A stretch of 64,000 nucleotides of DNA, taken from Janibacter sp. A1S7. Lineage in GTDB: Bacteria; Actinomycetota; Actinomycetes; Actinomycetales; Dermatophilaceae. The position numbers and the translations under genes are program-made. This document shows positions 21,722 through 31,460 of this stretch, piece after piece. Positions within the stretch are counted from its first letter, which is position 1; every line of letters starts with the position of its first letter. Location: contig NZ_CP144913.1 in the NCBI RefSeq assembly GCF_037198315.1, forward strand, positions 2,728,001 to 2,792,000, read 5' to 3'. Below the pieces are notes generated by a model that had not been told where the DNA came from, searched no databases, and saw only the letters and a program-made list of their open reading frames with translations.

Positions 21722-22809
21722 CTACGCGGACGGGACGCCCTCGCGTCGCTCGTCGCCGATCATCTCGGCGACGGCGAGCATCGCAGTCGCTCCCCGACGG
21801 ATGGTGTCGGCGCTGACGAACATGTCGATGTGGTGCCCGGCCCCCTTCGGCTGTCGGATCCGACCCACGAAGCGCGGATCGACTCCCACGCTGTCCACAG
21901 GGGTGGGCACCTCCCCGCTCCGCTCGTCGAGGTGGACGAGGGACGGCGCAGCCATGTAGGCCGCTCGGACCTTGTCCGTGGACACCGGTCGCGCACACCG
22001 CGCGTGCAACGCCATGGAGTGGGCCAGGACGACCGGCACCTGGACGAGGGTGACCACGACGGGGACGGCATCCGGAAGGTCGAGGACCTTGCGCACCTCC
22101 TGGTCGACCGCCCGCTCGGTCGAGGTGAAGCCGTCGTCCGTCGGCTGCCCCACCCACGGGATGACGTTGAGAGCCAACGGCGCCGGGAAGGGGGAGACGA
22201 CCGGCAGGTCGGACACGGCCGACCGCACATCGCCCGGGTGCTGCCCGATCAGCGGCTCGGAGGCGACGGTGTGCAGCTCCTCGCGCAGTCGGGCCACGCC
22301 GCGGTCGGACGCGGACACCGCCGCGATGAGCCCGGTGACGACAAGGTGCTGCAGCTCCCAGCCCTGGTGCAGGACGTGGACCGCGTCGATGAGTCCCCAG
22401 GTGACCGGCCCGGGCAGGGCCACGATCCCGCGGGGGCGGTGGGTGACCAGTTCGGAGTTGATGCCGGGGACGATCAACGGCACGTCGTCGTCCCCGCGGT
22501 GCCTGGAACTGGCATCGACGACGACCGCACCCGCGGAGACGGCTCGCGGGGCCCACTCCCCGGTCTGGTCCGGCGAAAGATTGAACAGCGCGACGTCGAC
22601 TCCGTCGAAGGAGTCCTCCCGCAGGGTCTCCACCGGCTGCTCACGACCGCGCACGGTCAGGGTGCGGGTGGACATCCCCGGCTCGTAGAGCCGGATCTCA
22701 CCCCACGGGTCACCCCGCAGCGCGAGTGCGGAGGCGACGGCCTCCGCGAAGCGTCCCGTCGCCCCCACCAGGGCCAGAGTCGGCCCGGTGGTCGGCGACG
22801 GGTACGCGG

Positions 22810-22813
<4 letters not shown>
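21722..22813 (-). CDS. aspartate-semialdehyde dehydrogenase-like protein without catalytic cysteine
   Basis: 363 residues from GTG 22813, overlapping the lysC stop by four bases. It aligns along its length with actinobacterial Asd: NADP-loop [12 protein letters not shown] (15-26), [10 protein letters not shown] (97-106), [14 protein letters not shown] (209-222), GRIRQ near the end. The active-site N-C-T-T is replaced by G-P-V-T (135-138), so the nucleophilic Cys is missing. The Q of the usual Q-A-V-S is also gone. The His-Ser of the C-terminal site (H265-S266) and the GRIRQ Arg are kept. It cannot work as a classical Asd. It may be a regulatory or divergent paralogue, with the true asd elsewhere. 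Confidence 0.8.
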
Positions 22814-24084
<1,271 letters not shown>

Positions 24085-24285
24085 AGGAGAACTCCGTGAT
24101 CTGCGGGTCCGGCCCGGGCACGGACCGGCGCGTCATCCCGAAGGATAACGACCCGGCGGGCCGGGTGCCGCATCCGTCCACCGGATCGTGATCATCCGGG
24201 GCGCCTCATGGGCGCCCGGCCGGCGGGCCACGGTCCCGGCCGTGAGGCTGGTCACCCACGCCGTGCGGAGCCGGCCGGCGGACGG

Positions 24286-24840
24286 TCAGGAATGCAGCGC
24301 GTCGAACTCGGCCTCACCGACGACGTCGTCGTCGGCATCCAACCGCAGGTGCCCGAGCAGTGTCTGCAGCACGCGCACGGCCATCGCCGCGCGGTCGCCC
24401 CAGTCGGCCAGGTAGCTGTACTGCCACCACCACAGCGCCTCGGTCGTCCGCCCGGCCTCGTGGTGGGCCAGGCCGTGCGTCAGGGCACCGGCGATGATCG
24501 CCAGATCGTTGCTCAACGAGCCGGCCGTCGGCTCGGGTGAGGTGACCGGGTCGGCCACGTCGCCGTACTCGTCGACCTCGCACAGCAGTTGCGCCAGTCC
24601 GGTACGCAACGGGTCGAGGTCGGTGTCGGGGCCCGCGTCGTCCTCGAAACGCTGCTCGAGGACGACGTCGTTGATGGCCCCCAACCGGGCACCGACGAGC
24701 TGGATCTGGCTCGTCGTGAGCAGCAGGAGCGGGATGGCGCTCTCGGGTGCGGCTCCCGAAGCGATCTCGGCAACCGTGGCCAGCCAGGCGCTGGCCTCCG
24801 CGGCGCACTCGTCCGCGAGCAGCGTGGTCTCGTCAGGCAT
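24286..24840 (-). CDS. DUF5063 protein
   Basis: 184 residues; the start ATG 24840 lies inside the recR end (8-bp overlap). All-helical, acidic, with a conserved-looking [20 protein letters not shown] segment (about 129-148). This is the DUF5063 family, which in many actinobacteria sits directly after recR. No catalytic motif is visible. The 200 bp after it up to lysC (24085-24285) hold no gene; the right part is the lysC leader. Confidence 0.75.
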   Translation of the reverse strand: MPDETTLLADECAAEASAWLATVAEIASGAAPESAIPLLLLTTSQIQLVGARLGAINDVVLEQRFEDDAGPDTDLDPLRTGLAQLLCEVDEYGDVADPVTSPEPTAGSLSNDLAIIAGALTHGLAHHEAGRTTEALWWWQYSYLADWGDRAAMAVRVLQTLLGHLRLDADDDVVGEAEFDALHS

Positions 24841-25432
24841 CGAGCAACTTCCTCCCTTCGAACGCGCGACCGAGGGTCACCTCGTCGGCGTACTCGAGGT
24901 CCCCGCCCACGGGCAGCCCGGAGGCCAGACGGGTGACCTTGATCCCGAACGGGGAGAGCAACCGGGCCGTGTAGGACGCGGTGGCCTCCCCCTCGAGGTT
25001 CGGGTCGGTCGCGATGATCACCTCGGTGACACTGCCGTCCGACAGCCGCGACATCAGCTCGGTGAACCGCAGGTCGTCCGGCCCGACACCGTCCATCGGG
25101 GAGATCGCCCCACCGAGGACGTGGTAGCGGCCGCGGAACTCCCGGGTGCGCTCGATCGCGATGACGTCCTTGGGCTCCTCGACGACGCAGATGGCGCTGG
25201 GGTCCCGGCGGGTGTCGGCACAGATGCGGCACTGCGGTCCCTGGGCGACGTTCCCGCACGTCTCGCAGAAGGAGACCTTGTCCTTGACCTCGCTGAGGGT
25301 CCGGACGAGACGTTGGACGTCCTGCGGGTCGGCCTGCAGCAGGTGGAAGGCGATCCTCTGGGCACTCTTGGGGCCGACCCCGGGCAGTCGGCCGAGCTCG
25401 TCGATCAGGTCCTGGACCACACCTTCATACAC
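24833..25432 (-). CDS. recR: recombination protein RecR
   Basis: 199 residues, usual length. Works with RecF/RecO in gap repair and RecA loading. HhH segment [20 protein letters not shown] (13-32), zinc finger CETC...CRIC (about 56-71), Toprim domain from about 79 ([16 protein letters not shown]) with [10 protein letters not shown], and C-terminal Walker-like [17 protein letters not shown] start at 25432 is six bases after TAGGGT, predicting a leaderless mRNA although dnaX lies only 59 bp upstream. Confidence 0.96.
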   Translation of the reverse strand: MYEGVVQDLIDELGRLPGVGPKSAQRIAFHLLQADPQDVQRLVRTLSEVKDKVSFCETCGNVAQGPQCRICADTRRDPSAICVVEEPKDVIAIERTREFRGRYHVLGGAISPMDGVGPDDLRFTELMSRLSDGSVTEVIIATDPNLEGEATASYTARLLSPFGIKVTRLASGLPVGGDLEYADEVTLGRAFEGRKLLDA

Positions 25433-25438
25433 GCCTCG

Positions 25439-25444
25439 ACCCTA
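25439..25444 (-). promoter_or_regulatory. -10 element of recR (leaderless)
   Basis: TAGGGT on the minus strand, 6 nt before the recR GTG in the 59-bp dnaX-recR gap. Confidence 0.5.
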
Positions 25445-25491
25445 CGCCCCACCGGTGACCACGTGGGGCAGCGCAGCGCCCTGCCGCGAGT

Positions 25492-27738
25492 TCACTCCTC
25501 ACGGATGACCGTTCCCCCGAGGATCCGCTCGATCACGGCCGGGCCGGCGGCGCCGGCGTCGACGATGTCCTCGTCGTCGTCGCTGACCGACGCGTCGTCG
25601 GGCTCACGGGGTGGCTGCGGCTCGGGGACGGACGGCGAAGGGGGTTCGGCCGCCTGCTCGCCCGCGCCTGCCGCGTCCGTCCTGTCGACCGTGGCCCACG
25701 AGGGAGCGGACGAGTCGGCTGCTGGAGCCGATCCCCAGTCCGAGCCGGAGGGGCCTCCTGCCGGGTCAGGGACACCCACGTCACCCCCCGTGGAGGAGGC
25801 CCGTGAGGCACCGCCCGTCCCGGGGGCGCCCCCGTCGCCGGTGGCCGGGGGCACGGGCACGGCCTGCGGCGGTGGCGAGTACGTCGCCTGCCCTCCTCCG
25901 CCGGCCGGCGGCTGGCCACTCTGCTCGTAGTGGGGCACCCCCTCGACTCGGGCATCGACACCGAGGGCGTCGATCAGGGCCTGACGGACCACCTCGGCGT
26001 GGGAGCCGTTGCGGAAGGCGTTGGCCAGCCCGGTCGTCGCGATCCCGAGGACGAGCCGCTGCCCGTCGTAGGAAAGCACCTGTGCGTGCTCGGACAGGAA
26101 GGTCCACGTGGCCCGGCGCATCTGGTAGATCCGTCCGAGGACGTCCGGCCAGGCCCGACGCAACGCCTCGACGTCGATGTGGCTGCTCGATCCAGCAGGC
26201 GTCGCCTCGGCCGCGGGCTGCTCCGGCTGAGGTGACGCGGCTGCCGGCGCCTGCGCCGATGGGGCCGTCCGCCGGGATGGTTCGGGGGCCGGCCCACGGT
26301 CAGCTTCGGCCGCGGTTGGGGCCCCGTACGCCTGGTCCGGCAGGGCTACGGCTCGCTCGCCCCGGGCCGGAGCAGATGCAGACGTCGACGGCTCGGTCTC
26401 GGCTGCGGGCCGCGTCCGCTCGGCAGCCTGCCCAGCGGGCTCGTGCGAGGCGGGTTCGTGCACCGGCGCCGCAGGTGCGGCCCGCTGCCCGGGCATTACC
26501 TGCTGCGGGGCCGGCGCGGGACGCTGGGCCGCAGTGCCAGGACTCGGGGCTCCGCCCCCTTCGCCGGTGGGCACTCCCCCGACGTCGAGGCGACGCTCCA
26601 GGCGGTCCAGGCGGGCCGCATAGCCGGACTCCCCGGCCGCGGCCGGGAGGAGCACCCGCGCCGCGATGATCTCCAGCTGGACCCGTGGCGAGGTGGCCCC
26701 GGTCATCTCGGTCAGGCCGGCGTTGATGATGTCGGCCGCGCGGGAGAGTGACGCGGGGCCGAAGACGCCGGCCTGCTGACGCATGCGCTCGACCTGGTCA
26801 CCGGGCAGGGCACGCAGGATCGCCGCCGCACCCTCGGGCGCGGCCGCGATGACGATGAGGTCGCGGAAGCGCTCGAGCAGGTCCTCGACGAAGCGTCGCG
26901 GGTCCAGACCGGTCTCGATGACCGAGTCGATGACGGTGAAGACGCCTCCGGCGTCACCGGCACCGAAGGCGGTGACCGCCCGGTCGAGCAACTCGTCGTC
27001 GGTGAACCCGAGGAGCGCGGCGGCTCCCTCGTAGGTCAGACCCCGCTCGTCGCTGCCGGAGATGAGCTGGTCGAGGACGGACAGGGAGTCCCGGACCGAG
27101 CCACCGCCGGCCCGCACGACGAAGGAGAGCACACCCGGCTCCAGGGACACGCCCTCGGCGGCGCAGAGCTGCTCCATGTAGTCCTGCAGTCGAGCCGGCG
27201 GGACGAGTCGGAAGGGGTAGTGGTGGGTGCGTGAGCGGATCGTGCCGATGACCTTCTCCGGCTCGGTCGTCGCGAAGACGAACTTCACGTGCTCCGGCGG
27301 CTCCTCGACGATCTTCAGCAGGGCGTTGAAGCCTTGTGGCGTCACCATGTGCGCCTCGTCGATGATGTAGATCTTGTAGCGGCTCTGCGCCGGGCCGAAG
27401 GAGGCCCGCTCGCGCAGGTCACGGGCGTCGTCGACACCACCGTGGCTGGCCGCGTCGATCTCGATGACGTCGACCGAGCCGGCGCCGCCGCGGGCCAGCG
27501 CCACGCATGGGTCGCACTCCCCGCACGGCGTGGGGGTCGGTCCCTGCTCGCAGTTGAGGCAGCGGGCGAGGATGCGCGCGCTCGTGGTCTTGCCGCAGCC
27601 CCGCGGCCCGGAGAAGAGGTACGCGTGGTTGACCCGCCCGGAGCGCAGAGCCTGCATCAGCGGCTCGGTGACGTGCTCCTGGCCGATCACGTCGGCGAAG
27701 GTCTCTGGCCGGTAACGGCGGTACAGGGCGGTGCTCAC
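25492..27738 (-). CDS. dnaX: DNA polymerase III subunits gamma/tau
   Basis: 748 residues, GTG start seven bases after TAGGCT. The AAA+ clamp-loader core is at the N-terminus: Walker A GPRGCGKTT (44-52), Cys-rich zinc site C60/C63/C72/C75/C78, Walker B IYIIDEAHM (about 121-129), sensor ATTEPEKV and the SRC-like box IRSRTHHYPF. Domain III extends to about 360. A long Ala/Pro/Glu-rich linker (about 385-510) precedes a tau-like region (IDVEALRRAWPDVLGRIYQM) and a second disordered Gly/Pro/Ser tail. I see no obvious slippery run for making gamma. dnaX-recR order is conserved in bacteria. Confidence 0.95.
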   Translation of the reverse strand: MSTALYRRYRPETFADVIGQEHVTEPLMQALRSGRVNHAYLFSGPRGCGKTTSARILARCLNCEQGPTPTPCGECDPCVALARGGAGSVDVIEIDAASHGGVDDARDLRERASFGPAQSRYKIYIIDEAHMVTPQGFNALLKIVEEPPEHVKFVFATTEPEKVIGTIRSRTHHYPFRLVPPARLQDYMEQLCAAEGVSLEPGVLSFVVRAGGGSVRDSLSVLDQLISGSDERGLTYEGAAALLGFTDDELLDRAVTAFGAGDAGGVFTVIDSVIETGLDPRRFVEDLLERFRDLIVIAAAPEGAAAILRALPGDQVERMRQQAGVFGPASLSRAADIINAGLTEMTGATSPRVQLEIIAARVLLPAAAGESGYAARLDRLERRLDVGGVPTGEGGGAPSPGTAAQRPAPAPQQVMPGQRAAPAAPVHEPASHEPAGQAAERTRPAAETEPSTSASAPARGERAVALPDQAYGAPTAAEADRGPAPEPSRRTAPSAQAPAAASPQPEQPAAEATPAGSSSHIDVEALRRAWPDVLGRIYQMRRATWTFLSEHAQVLSYDGQRLVLGIATTGLANAFRNGSHAEVVRQALIDALGVDARVEGVPHYEQSGQPPAGGGGQATYSPPPQAVPVPPATGDGGAPGTGGASRASSTGGDVGVPDPAGGPSGSDWGSAPAADSSAPSWATVDRTDAAGAGEQAAEPPSPSVPEPQPPREPDDASVSDDDEDIVDAGAAGPAVIERILGGTVIREE

Positions 27739-27745
27739 GGTGACG

Positions 27746-27751
27746 AGCCTA
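27746..27751 (-). promoter_or_regulatory. -10 element of dnaX (leaderless)
   Basis: TAGGCT on the minus strand, 7 nt before the dnaX GTG. It lies between the start codon and the terminator of the upstream gene. Confidence 0.55.
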
Positions 27752-27764
27752 CTTGCGGTACCCG

Positions 27765-27795
27765 ACGGCCGGTCCCCTGCGTGGGGACCGGCCGT
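27765..27795 (-). terminator. terminator of the FMN reductase gene
   Basis: Perfect 13-bp stem (27765-27777 with 27783-27795), loop TGCGT, just downstream of the minus-strand reductase and upstream of the dnaX promoter. Confidence 0.75.
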
Positions 27796-27806
27796 GGACG
27801 GTCACG

Positions 27807-28379
27807 TCAGGGGCGAAGGGAGGCGGTCGCCTCGGTGAGCTTCCTCAGCTGTGCAAGCAGGTTGCGCAGCTCCTTGGCGCGACGCTCGGCCGGGGCGAAG
27901 ACCAGACTGCCGTCCTTCGCCTCCGTCGTCTCGAGCATGGTCGAGAAGGAGACCTGTGCGCGGGCGACGTGCATCTGCGGGTTCGCGAGAATGGTGCGCC
28001 ACTGCTCGACCGCTCGCACACCACTGTCGGCGCCGTAGGAGACGAGGGCGGCTCCCTTGTGGACCCACTCCGGGAAGAGCACGTCGAAGGCGTTCTTCAG
28101 GGCAGCCGGCACGCCGTGGTTGTACTCCGGGGTGACGAAGACGAAGCCATCGAACTCGTCGATCTTCTTCCCCCAGCGCACGGTCTTGGGATTTTCGTAC
28201 TGCCGCTTGGCCGCGCCCGGAACGACGGGCTCGCCCAGGAGATCGAGGTCGTAGTCCGCAAGGTCGACGAGCTCGTACTCGGCGTCGTCGCGGTCCTTCG
28301 TCTGCTCGAGGACCCAGTGGGCGACCTGTTCCCCGAACCGGCCGGGGCGGGTGCTGCCGAGGATGATGGCGATCTTCAC
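27807..28379 (-). CDS. NADPH-dependent FMN reductase-family protein
   Basis: 190 residues. Flavodoxin-like fold with the FMN phosphate loop GSTRPGRFGEQVA (8-20) and the family signature TPEYNHGVPAALKNAFD (about 83-99). Such enzymes reduce quinones, azo dyes or chromate with NAD(P)H. Start ATG 28379 has GAAGGAG upstream. It is monocistronic, with hairpins at each end. The substrate is not known. Confidence 0.87.
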   Translation of the reverse strand: MKIAIILGSTRPGRFGEQVAHWVLEQTKDRDDAEYELVDLADYDLDLLGEPVVPGAAKRQYENPKTVRWGKKIDEFDGFVFVTPEYNHGVPAALKNAFDVLFPEWVHKGAALVSYGADSGVRAVEQWRTILANPQMHVARAQVSFSTMLETTEAKDGSLVFAPAERRAKELRNLLAQLRKLTEATASLRP

Positions 28380-28408
28380 GAAACTCCTTCGCGGTTGCGG
28401 AGCGAACG

Positions 28409-28440
28409 GGGCCCACCGCCCTGGGTGGGGCGGTGGGCCC
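28409..28440 (-). terminator. terminator of the repeat-protein gene
   Basis: Perfect 13-bp stem (28409-28421 with 28428-28440), loop TGGGTG, downstream of the minus-strand repeat protein. Confidence 0.75.
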
Positions 28441-28453
28441 GATCGTGGACGTA

Positions 28454-29482
28454 TCAGGCGCGTGGCTCGTCGTTGTGGCCACGTCGCCCGTCGACCTTAT
28501 CGCGGACCTTGTCCATGAGACTCTCGTGCTTCGCGTGCTGCGGGCCGGCCGGCCGCGACTCGGGGTCGAGGTGGTCCGAGTGCGCCCCATCGGGACGGTC
28601 CGAGCCGAAGCCGTCGTCACGACCCACCGAACGGTCCGAGCCGAAGCCCTCGTCACGACCCACCGGACGATCGGCCGCGGCGTCCTCGTCACGACCCACC
28701 GGACGATCAGCCGCGACGTCCTCGTCACGACCCACCGGACGATCAGCCGCGACGTCCTCGTCACGACCCACCGGACGATCAGCCGCGACGTCCTCGTCAC
28801 GACCCACCGGACGATCAGCCGCGACGTCCTCGTCACGACCCACCGGACGATCAGCCGCGACGTCCTCGTCACGACCCACCGGACGATCAGCCGCGAAGTC
28901 CTCGTCACGACCCACCGAACGGTCCGAGCCGAAGTCCTCGCGCTGCTCGATCGGGCGGTCGGCGGAGTCGCGGTCCGACACCGCGTACGCAGCGCCTCCC
29001 GCGCCGGCGGCGGCCGCCCCGGCGCCACGACCGTGGCCGTCGCGCTCCGTACGACCCCCATCCAGCGAGGCGCCGTCCCGGGTCCGGATGTCGGGGTCCT
29101 TGGCATCCGCTGCGCGCAGTTGCTCCTCGTGGGCGAGCCGCTCGCGGTCGGCGTCCTGCGCCTTCACGCGGGATTCGTCACCGAGGCGTTCGGCCTCCAC
29201 CTGACGACGCTCTGCCTCAGCAGCCCTCTGCTCGGCCTCCGCGGCGCTGCGGTCTGCCTCCGCGCGGGCGGCCCGGGCATCGGCATCAGTCGCCCTTGCG
29301 TCGGCCTCACGCGTGCGCACGTCACGTTCGCGCTCCACGGCCTGCGCGCGCAGCTGCTCGGCTTCTGCCCGGTCGCGCTCGATCTTCTTCTTCTTCGCAT
29401 CTTTCGCCAGCATGCTCAGCAGGGCGATGAGCACCACGACGACGATGACAGCGACGATGATCCAAATCCACATGGTGTTCAT
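28454..29482 (-). CDS. membrane-anchored coiled-coil protein with 12-residue tandem repeats
   Basis: 342 residues, strong RBS GGAGGAG before ATG 29482. Residues 4-24 form one membrane helix (WIWIIVAVIVVVVLIALLSM). A highly charged Ala/Glu/Arg coiled coil runs to about 130. An Ala/Gly hinge leads to about ten copies of a 12-residue unit of the type VAADRPVGRDED (about 176-295), then a charged tail. The repeats are acidic/basic and probably disordered or extended. I do not recognise a family with known function. DNA repeats are almost identical, so copy number is likely to vary between strains. Confidence 0.78.
   Translation of the reverse strand: MNTMWIWIIVAVIVVVVLIALLSMLAKDAKKKKIERDRAEAEQLRAQAVERERDVRTREADARATDADARAARAEADRSAAEAEQRAAEAERRQVEAERLGDESRVKAQDADRERLAHEEQLRAADAKDPDIRTRDGASLDGGRTERDGHGRGAGAAAAGAGGAAYAVSDRDSADRPIEQREDFGSDRSVGRDEDFAADRPVGRDEDVAADRPVGRDEDVAADRPVGRDEDVAADRPVGRDEDVAADRPVGRDEDVAADRPVGRDEDAAADRPVGRDEGFGSDRSVGRDDGFGSDRPDGAHSDHLDPESRPAGPQHAKHESLMDKVRDKVDGRRGHNDEPRA
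28597..28956 (-). repeat. 36-bp tandem repeat array, about ten units
   Basis: Units start every 36 bp from 28597 to 28921. Five central units (28705, 28741, 28777, 28813, 28849) are identical in DNA, starting GATCAGCCGCGACGTCCTCG on the plus strand. Flanking units differ at a few bases; the outermost are most degenerate. Since 36 is a multiple of three, gain or loss of units keeps the frame. Confidence 0.95.
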
Positions 29483-29620
29483 GGGTTCTCCTCCACGGAG
29501 GCGACCGCGGTCACGGTCGCTCTGGGGTCCACGCTAGAGGGATCTGGGCCACACGCCACTCGAGACGCGGGGGCAAGTTGCGCCGGCTCGGGTTGCCGGT
29601 CCCGCAGGGCACACGAAGGA

Positions 29621-29704
29621 CACCCCGCGCACCTGGAAGAGCTCGCCTACCCTTGCTGCATTCCTGCCCTGGGGGAGTTCGGTGAGGTACCACCACGCGG
29701 GGTG
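29621..29704 (-). ncRNA. ffs: signal recognition particle RNA (4.5S type)
   Basis: The minus strand contains CCAGGGCAGGAATGCAGCAA and GGGTAGGCGAGCTC, the conserved SRP domain IV loop of actinobacterial small SRP RNA. The ends pair as CACCCCGCG (29696-29704 complement) with CGCGGGGTG (29621-29629 complement). Size is about 84 nt at least; true ends may be a few bases longer. It binds Ffh for co-translational membrane targeting. Confidence 0.85.
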
Positions 29705-29816
29705 CCGATCGCAGAGTCTACGTGTCCGGGCACTGTCCGCGAAAGCCGGCACCGACATCCACCACCAAGCCGGCTCGGCAGTGGTCGGGACACCCCCTTC
29801 GTCCCGGTCACGAGAA

Positions 29817-29843
29817 CGGCCCCGGTCCATGGACCGGGGCCGA
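29817..29843 (-). terminator. hairpin downstream of tRNA-Ser(GGA)
   Basis: Nearly perfect palindrome centred on GGTCCATGGACC with GC-rich arms, a few bases after the 3' end of the tRNA on the minus strand. Confidence 0.6.
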
Positions 29844-29847
29844 GCAG

Positions 29848-29935
29848 TGGCGGAGGATAGGGGATTCGAACCCCTGAGAGCTTTCACTCAACGCGCTTTC
29901 CAAGCGCGCGCACTAGGCCACTATGCGAATCCTCC
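29848..29935 (-). tRNA. tRNA-Ser (anticodon GGA)
   Basis: Class II tRNA with a long variable arm. Acceptor GGAGGAT/ATCCTCC, anticodon loop TTGGAAA with GGA, T arm AGGGG-TTCGAAT-CCCCT, discriminator G and encoded CCA (29848-29850 on the complement). Confidence 0.95.
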
Positions 29936-30018
29936 GCCGGAGAGATTACCTGAGCGCACCGCCTGCCCGAAATCGGGACGATTACCCACCCTCGACACCT
30001 GTGGGCGACCATGGATGC

Positions 30019-30483
30019 ATGACCCTCCCCTCCCCCCGCCGCCTGTTCATGACGGTCGCGACCGCCGAGGCCGTGACCTGGTCCCTGCTGCTGATCGGGA
30101 TGTTCCTCAAGTACGTCACGCAGACCACGGAGCTGGGCGTGCGCATCGGAGGGATGCTGCACGGGGTGGTCTTCATCGCGTATGTGCTCGTGACCGTCAT
30201 CGCGTGGGTGGACCAGCAGTGGCCGGCCAAGCGCGGCGTCATCGCCCTGGCCACGGCGATCCCGCCGCTGGCGACACTCTGGACCGAGCGCTGGCTCGAC
30301 CGTGACGGCCACCTCGGCACCACGTGGCGCCTTCGGACGAGGGGAGTGGCCGCGACCGCCCCCGAGAAGCTCGTCTCCGGGGCGCTCGTCCGCCCGGGCC
30401 TGGCCGCCCTCGCCCTCGTCGCGGCAGTCGCGGTCCTCACCGGAGCGGCCCTCTTCATCGGCCCACCCGTCCCGACCTCCTGA
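30019..30483 (+). CDS. DUF3817 membrane protein
   Basis: 154 residues with four predicted membrane helices, starting MTLPSPRRLFMTVATAEAVT. The block EAVTWSLLLIGMFLKYV followed by GMLHGVVFIAYVL is the DUF3817 pattern (integral membrane, YdzA-related). Function unknown. It is transcribed away from the tRNA. Confidence 0.82.
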   Translation: MTLPSPRRLFMTVATAEAVTWSLLLIGMFLKYVTQTTELGVRIGGMLHGVVFIAYVLVTVIAWVDQQWPAKRGVIALATAIPPLATLWTERWLDRDGHLGTTWRLRTRGVAATAPEKLVSGALVRPGLAALALVAAVAVLTGAALFIGPPVPTS

Positions 30484-30558
30484 CCGGAGGAGTCAAGAGT
30501 CGGTCACGGGCAGGCGGTCGGTGCGGCGATTCGACCTGACCCCTCATATCGTGTCCGG

Positions 30559-30642
30559 GTGATCTTCCAGGCCGTCGGCGACATCCGCCCCTCCCCGGGT
30601 CACGGTCGGAACACTCCCCGCGAGCGGGCAGACGGACCATGA
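30559..30642 (+). CDS. 27-residue leaderless minigene, possible remnant of a VapB-like gene
   Basis: GTG 30559 lies 6 nt after TATCGT and opens a 27-codon frame starting VIFQAVGDIRPSPGHGR. Its stop overlaps the next start (ATGA). Many actinobacteria have, just before a LytR_C gene, a protein of about 90-100 residues beginning with a similar M/V-I-F-x-x-V-G-x-x-R-P...HG. I recall this family from memory. Only the first part survives here. It could be a truncated relic or a coupling leader peptide. Confidence 0.45.
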   Translation: MIFQAVGDIRPSPGHGRNTPRERADGP

Positions 30643-31139
30643 CCGACAGTGACCGCTACGGGGAGTCCAGCGAGGCCCGGGCGAGAAGCCGCAGGTCGGT
30701 CATCACCGTCAGTCTCGTCATCCTGATGCTCTTCTTCGCAGCGTGGTACGCGTTGTCCTACATGCGTGCCGCCGACACGCCCAACGCCTCCCCCACCCCG
30801 AGCTCGACGACGACCGCGTGCGACCTCGCGCCCGAGGACGTGGAGGTCAACGTCTACAACGCCACCAACCGAGCCGGGCTGGCCGCGCAGGTGGCCAAGG
30901 GCCTCCGCGAGCGTGGTTTCACCGTCAAGACCGTCGCCAACGACCCCAAGCGCGCCGAGCTGACCGGTCGGGGGGAACTGCGCTACGGGGACCCGGGCAC
31001 GAGTGGCGCCGAGCTCGTCGACGGCACTGTCGGTGTCTTCGCCCGGAGGGTCGACGAGCGCACCCGAACCAGCGTGGACGTCGTCCTCGGACCGCAGTTC
31101 GACGGCCTCCTGGGCGGGGCTGCAGGACCTGACTGCTGA
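30639..31139 (+). CDS. LytR C-terminal domain protein
   Basis: 166 residues: basic N-terminus, one membrane helix at about 20-43, Ser/Thr/Pro linker, then a single LytR_C domain (VEVNVYNATNRAGLAAQVAKGL, about 68-153). Two Cys (about 61 and the C-terminal residue) may form a disulphide. It is a shorter paralogue of the two-domain protein at 20615. It overlaps and is probably coupled to the leaderless minigene upstream. Confidence 0.82.
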   Translation: MTDSDRYGESSEARARSRRSVITVSLVILMLFFAAWYALSYMRAADTPNASPTPSSTTTACDLAPEDVEVNVYNATNRAGLAAQVAKGLRERGFTVKTVANDPKRAELTGRGELRYGDPGTSGAELVDGTVGVFARRVDERTRTSVDVVLGPQFDGLLGGAAGPDC

Positions 31140-31271
31140 CCCGGGCCGGTCACGAGGGACCCGGCACGAGCGACACCCTCCGGATTTCGCCGCTCCTGCG
31201 CAGGGAGTCCCTTCGTGCACGCCCTGTCATGACGAGCGGCGTGAGGACACCGGCGAGAGCACACGAGACAC

Positions 31272-31309
31272 CTGAGCCGCGACACCGTTCAGACGGTGTC
31301 GCGGCTCAG
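31272..31309. terminator. 17-bp stem terminator
   Basis: Perfect stem CTGAGCCGCGACACCGT with its complement, loop TCAG. It lies just after the minus-strand tRNA-Ser(CGA) and also downstream of the plus-strand LytR_C gene. The stretch 31140-31271 is otherwise empty. Confidence 0.8.
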
Positions 31310-31314
31310 GGCAC

Positions 31315-31404
31315 TGGCGGTGGCGGTGGGATTTGAACCCACGGTCGGCGTCAACCGACAAACGCTTTCGAGGCGTTCTCCTTAGGCCGCTCGGACACGC
31401 CACC
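31315..31404 (-). tRNA. tRNA-Ser (anticodon CGA)
   Basis: Class II tRNA with long variable arm. Acceptor GGTGGCG/CGCCACC, anticodon loop CTCGAAA with CGA, T arm GTGGG-TTCAAAT-CCCAC, discriminator G and encoded CCA (31315-31317 complement). Confidence 0.95.
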
Positions 31405-31460
31405 GCGAAGCACTGTACAAGAGAGCCACCCTCATCCCGAATCGCAGCCCGCACCGGACC

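Noticed and set aside
28597..28956. CRISPR array
   Set aside because: The units are directly abutting 36-bp tandem repeats within a gene, without variable spacers and without cas genes.
28433..29860. Long plus-strand open frames with TTHRT-like repeats opposite the repeat protein
   Set aside because: These are antisense readings of the 36-bp array. The minus-strand frame has a Shine-Dalgarno, membrane helix and coiled coil, and reads the expected third-position GC.
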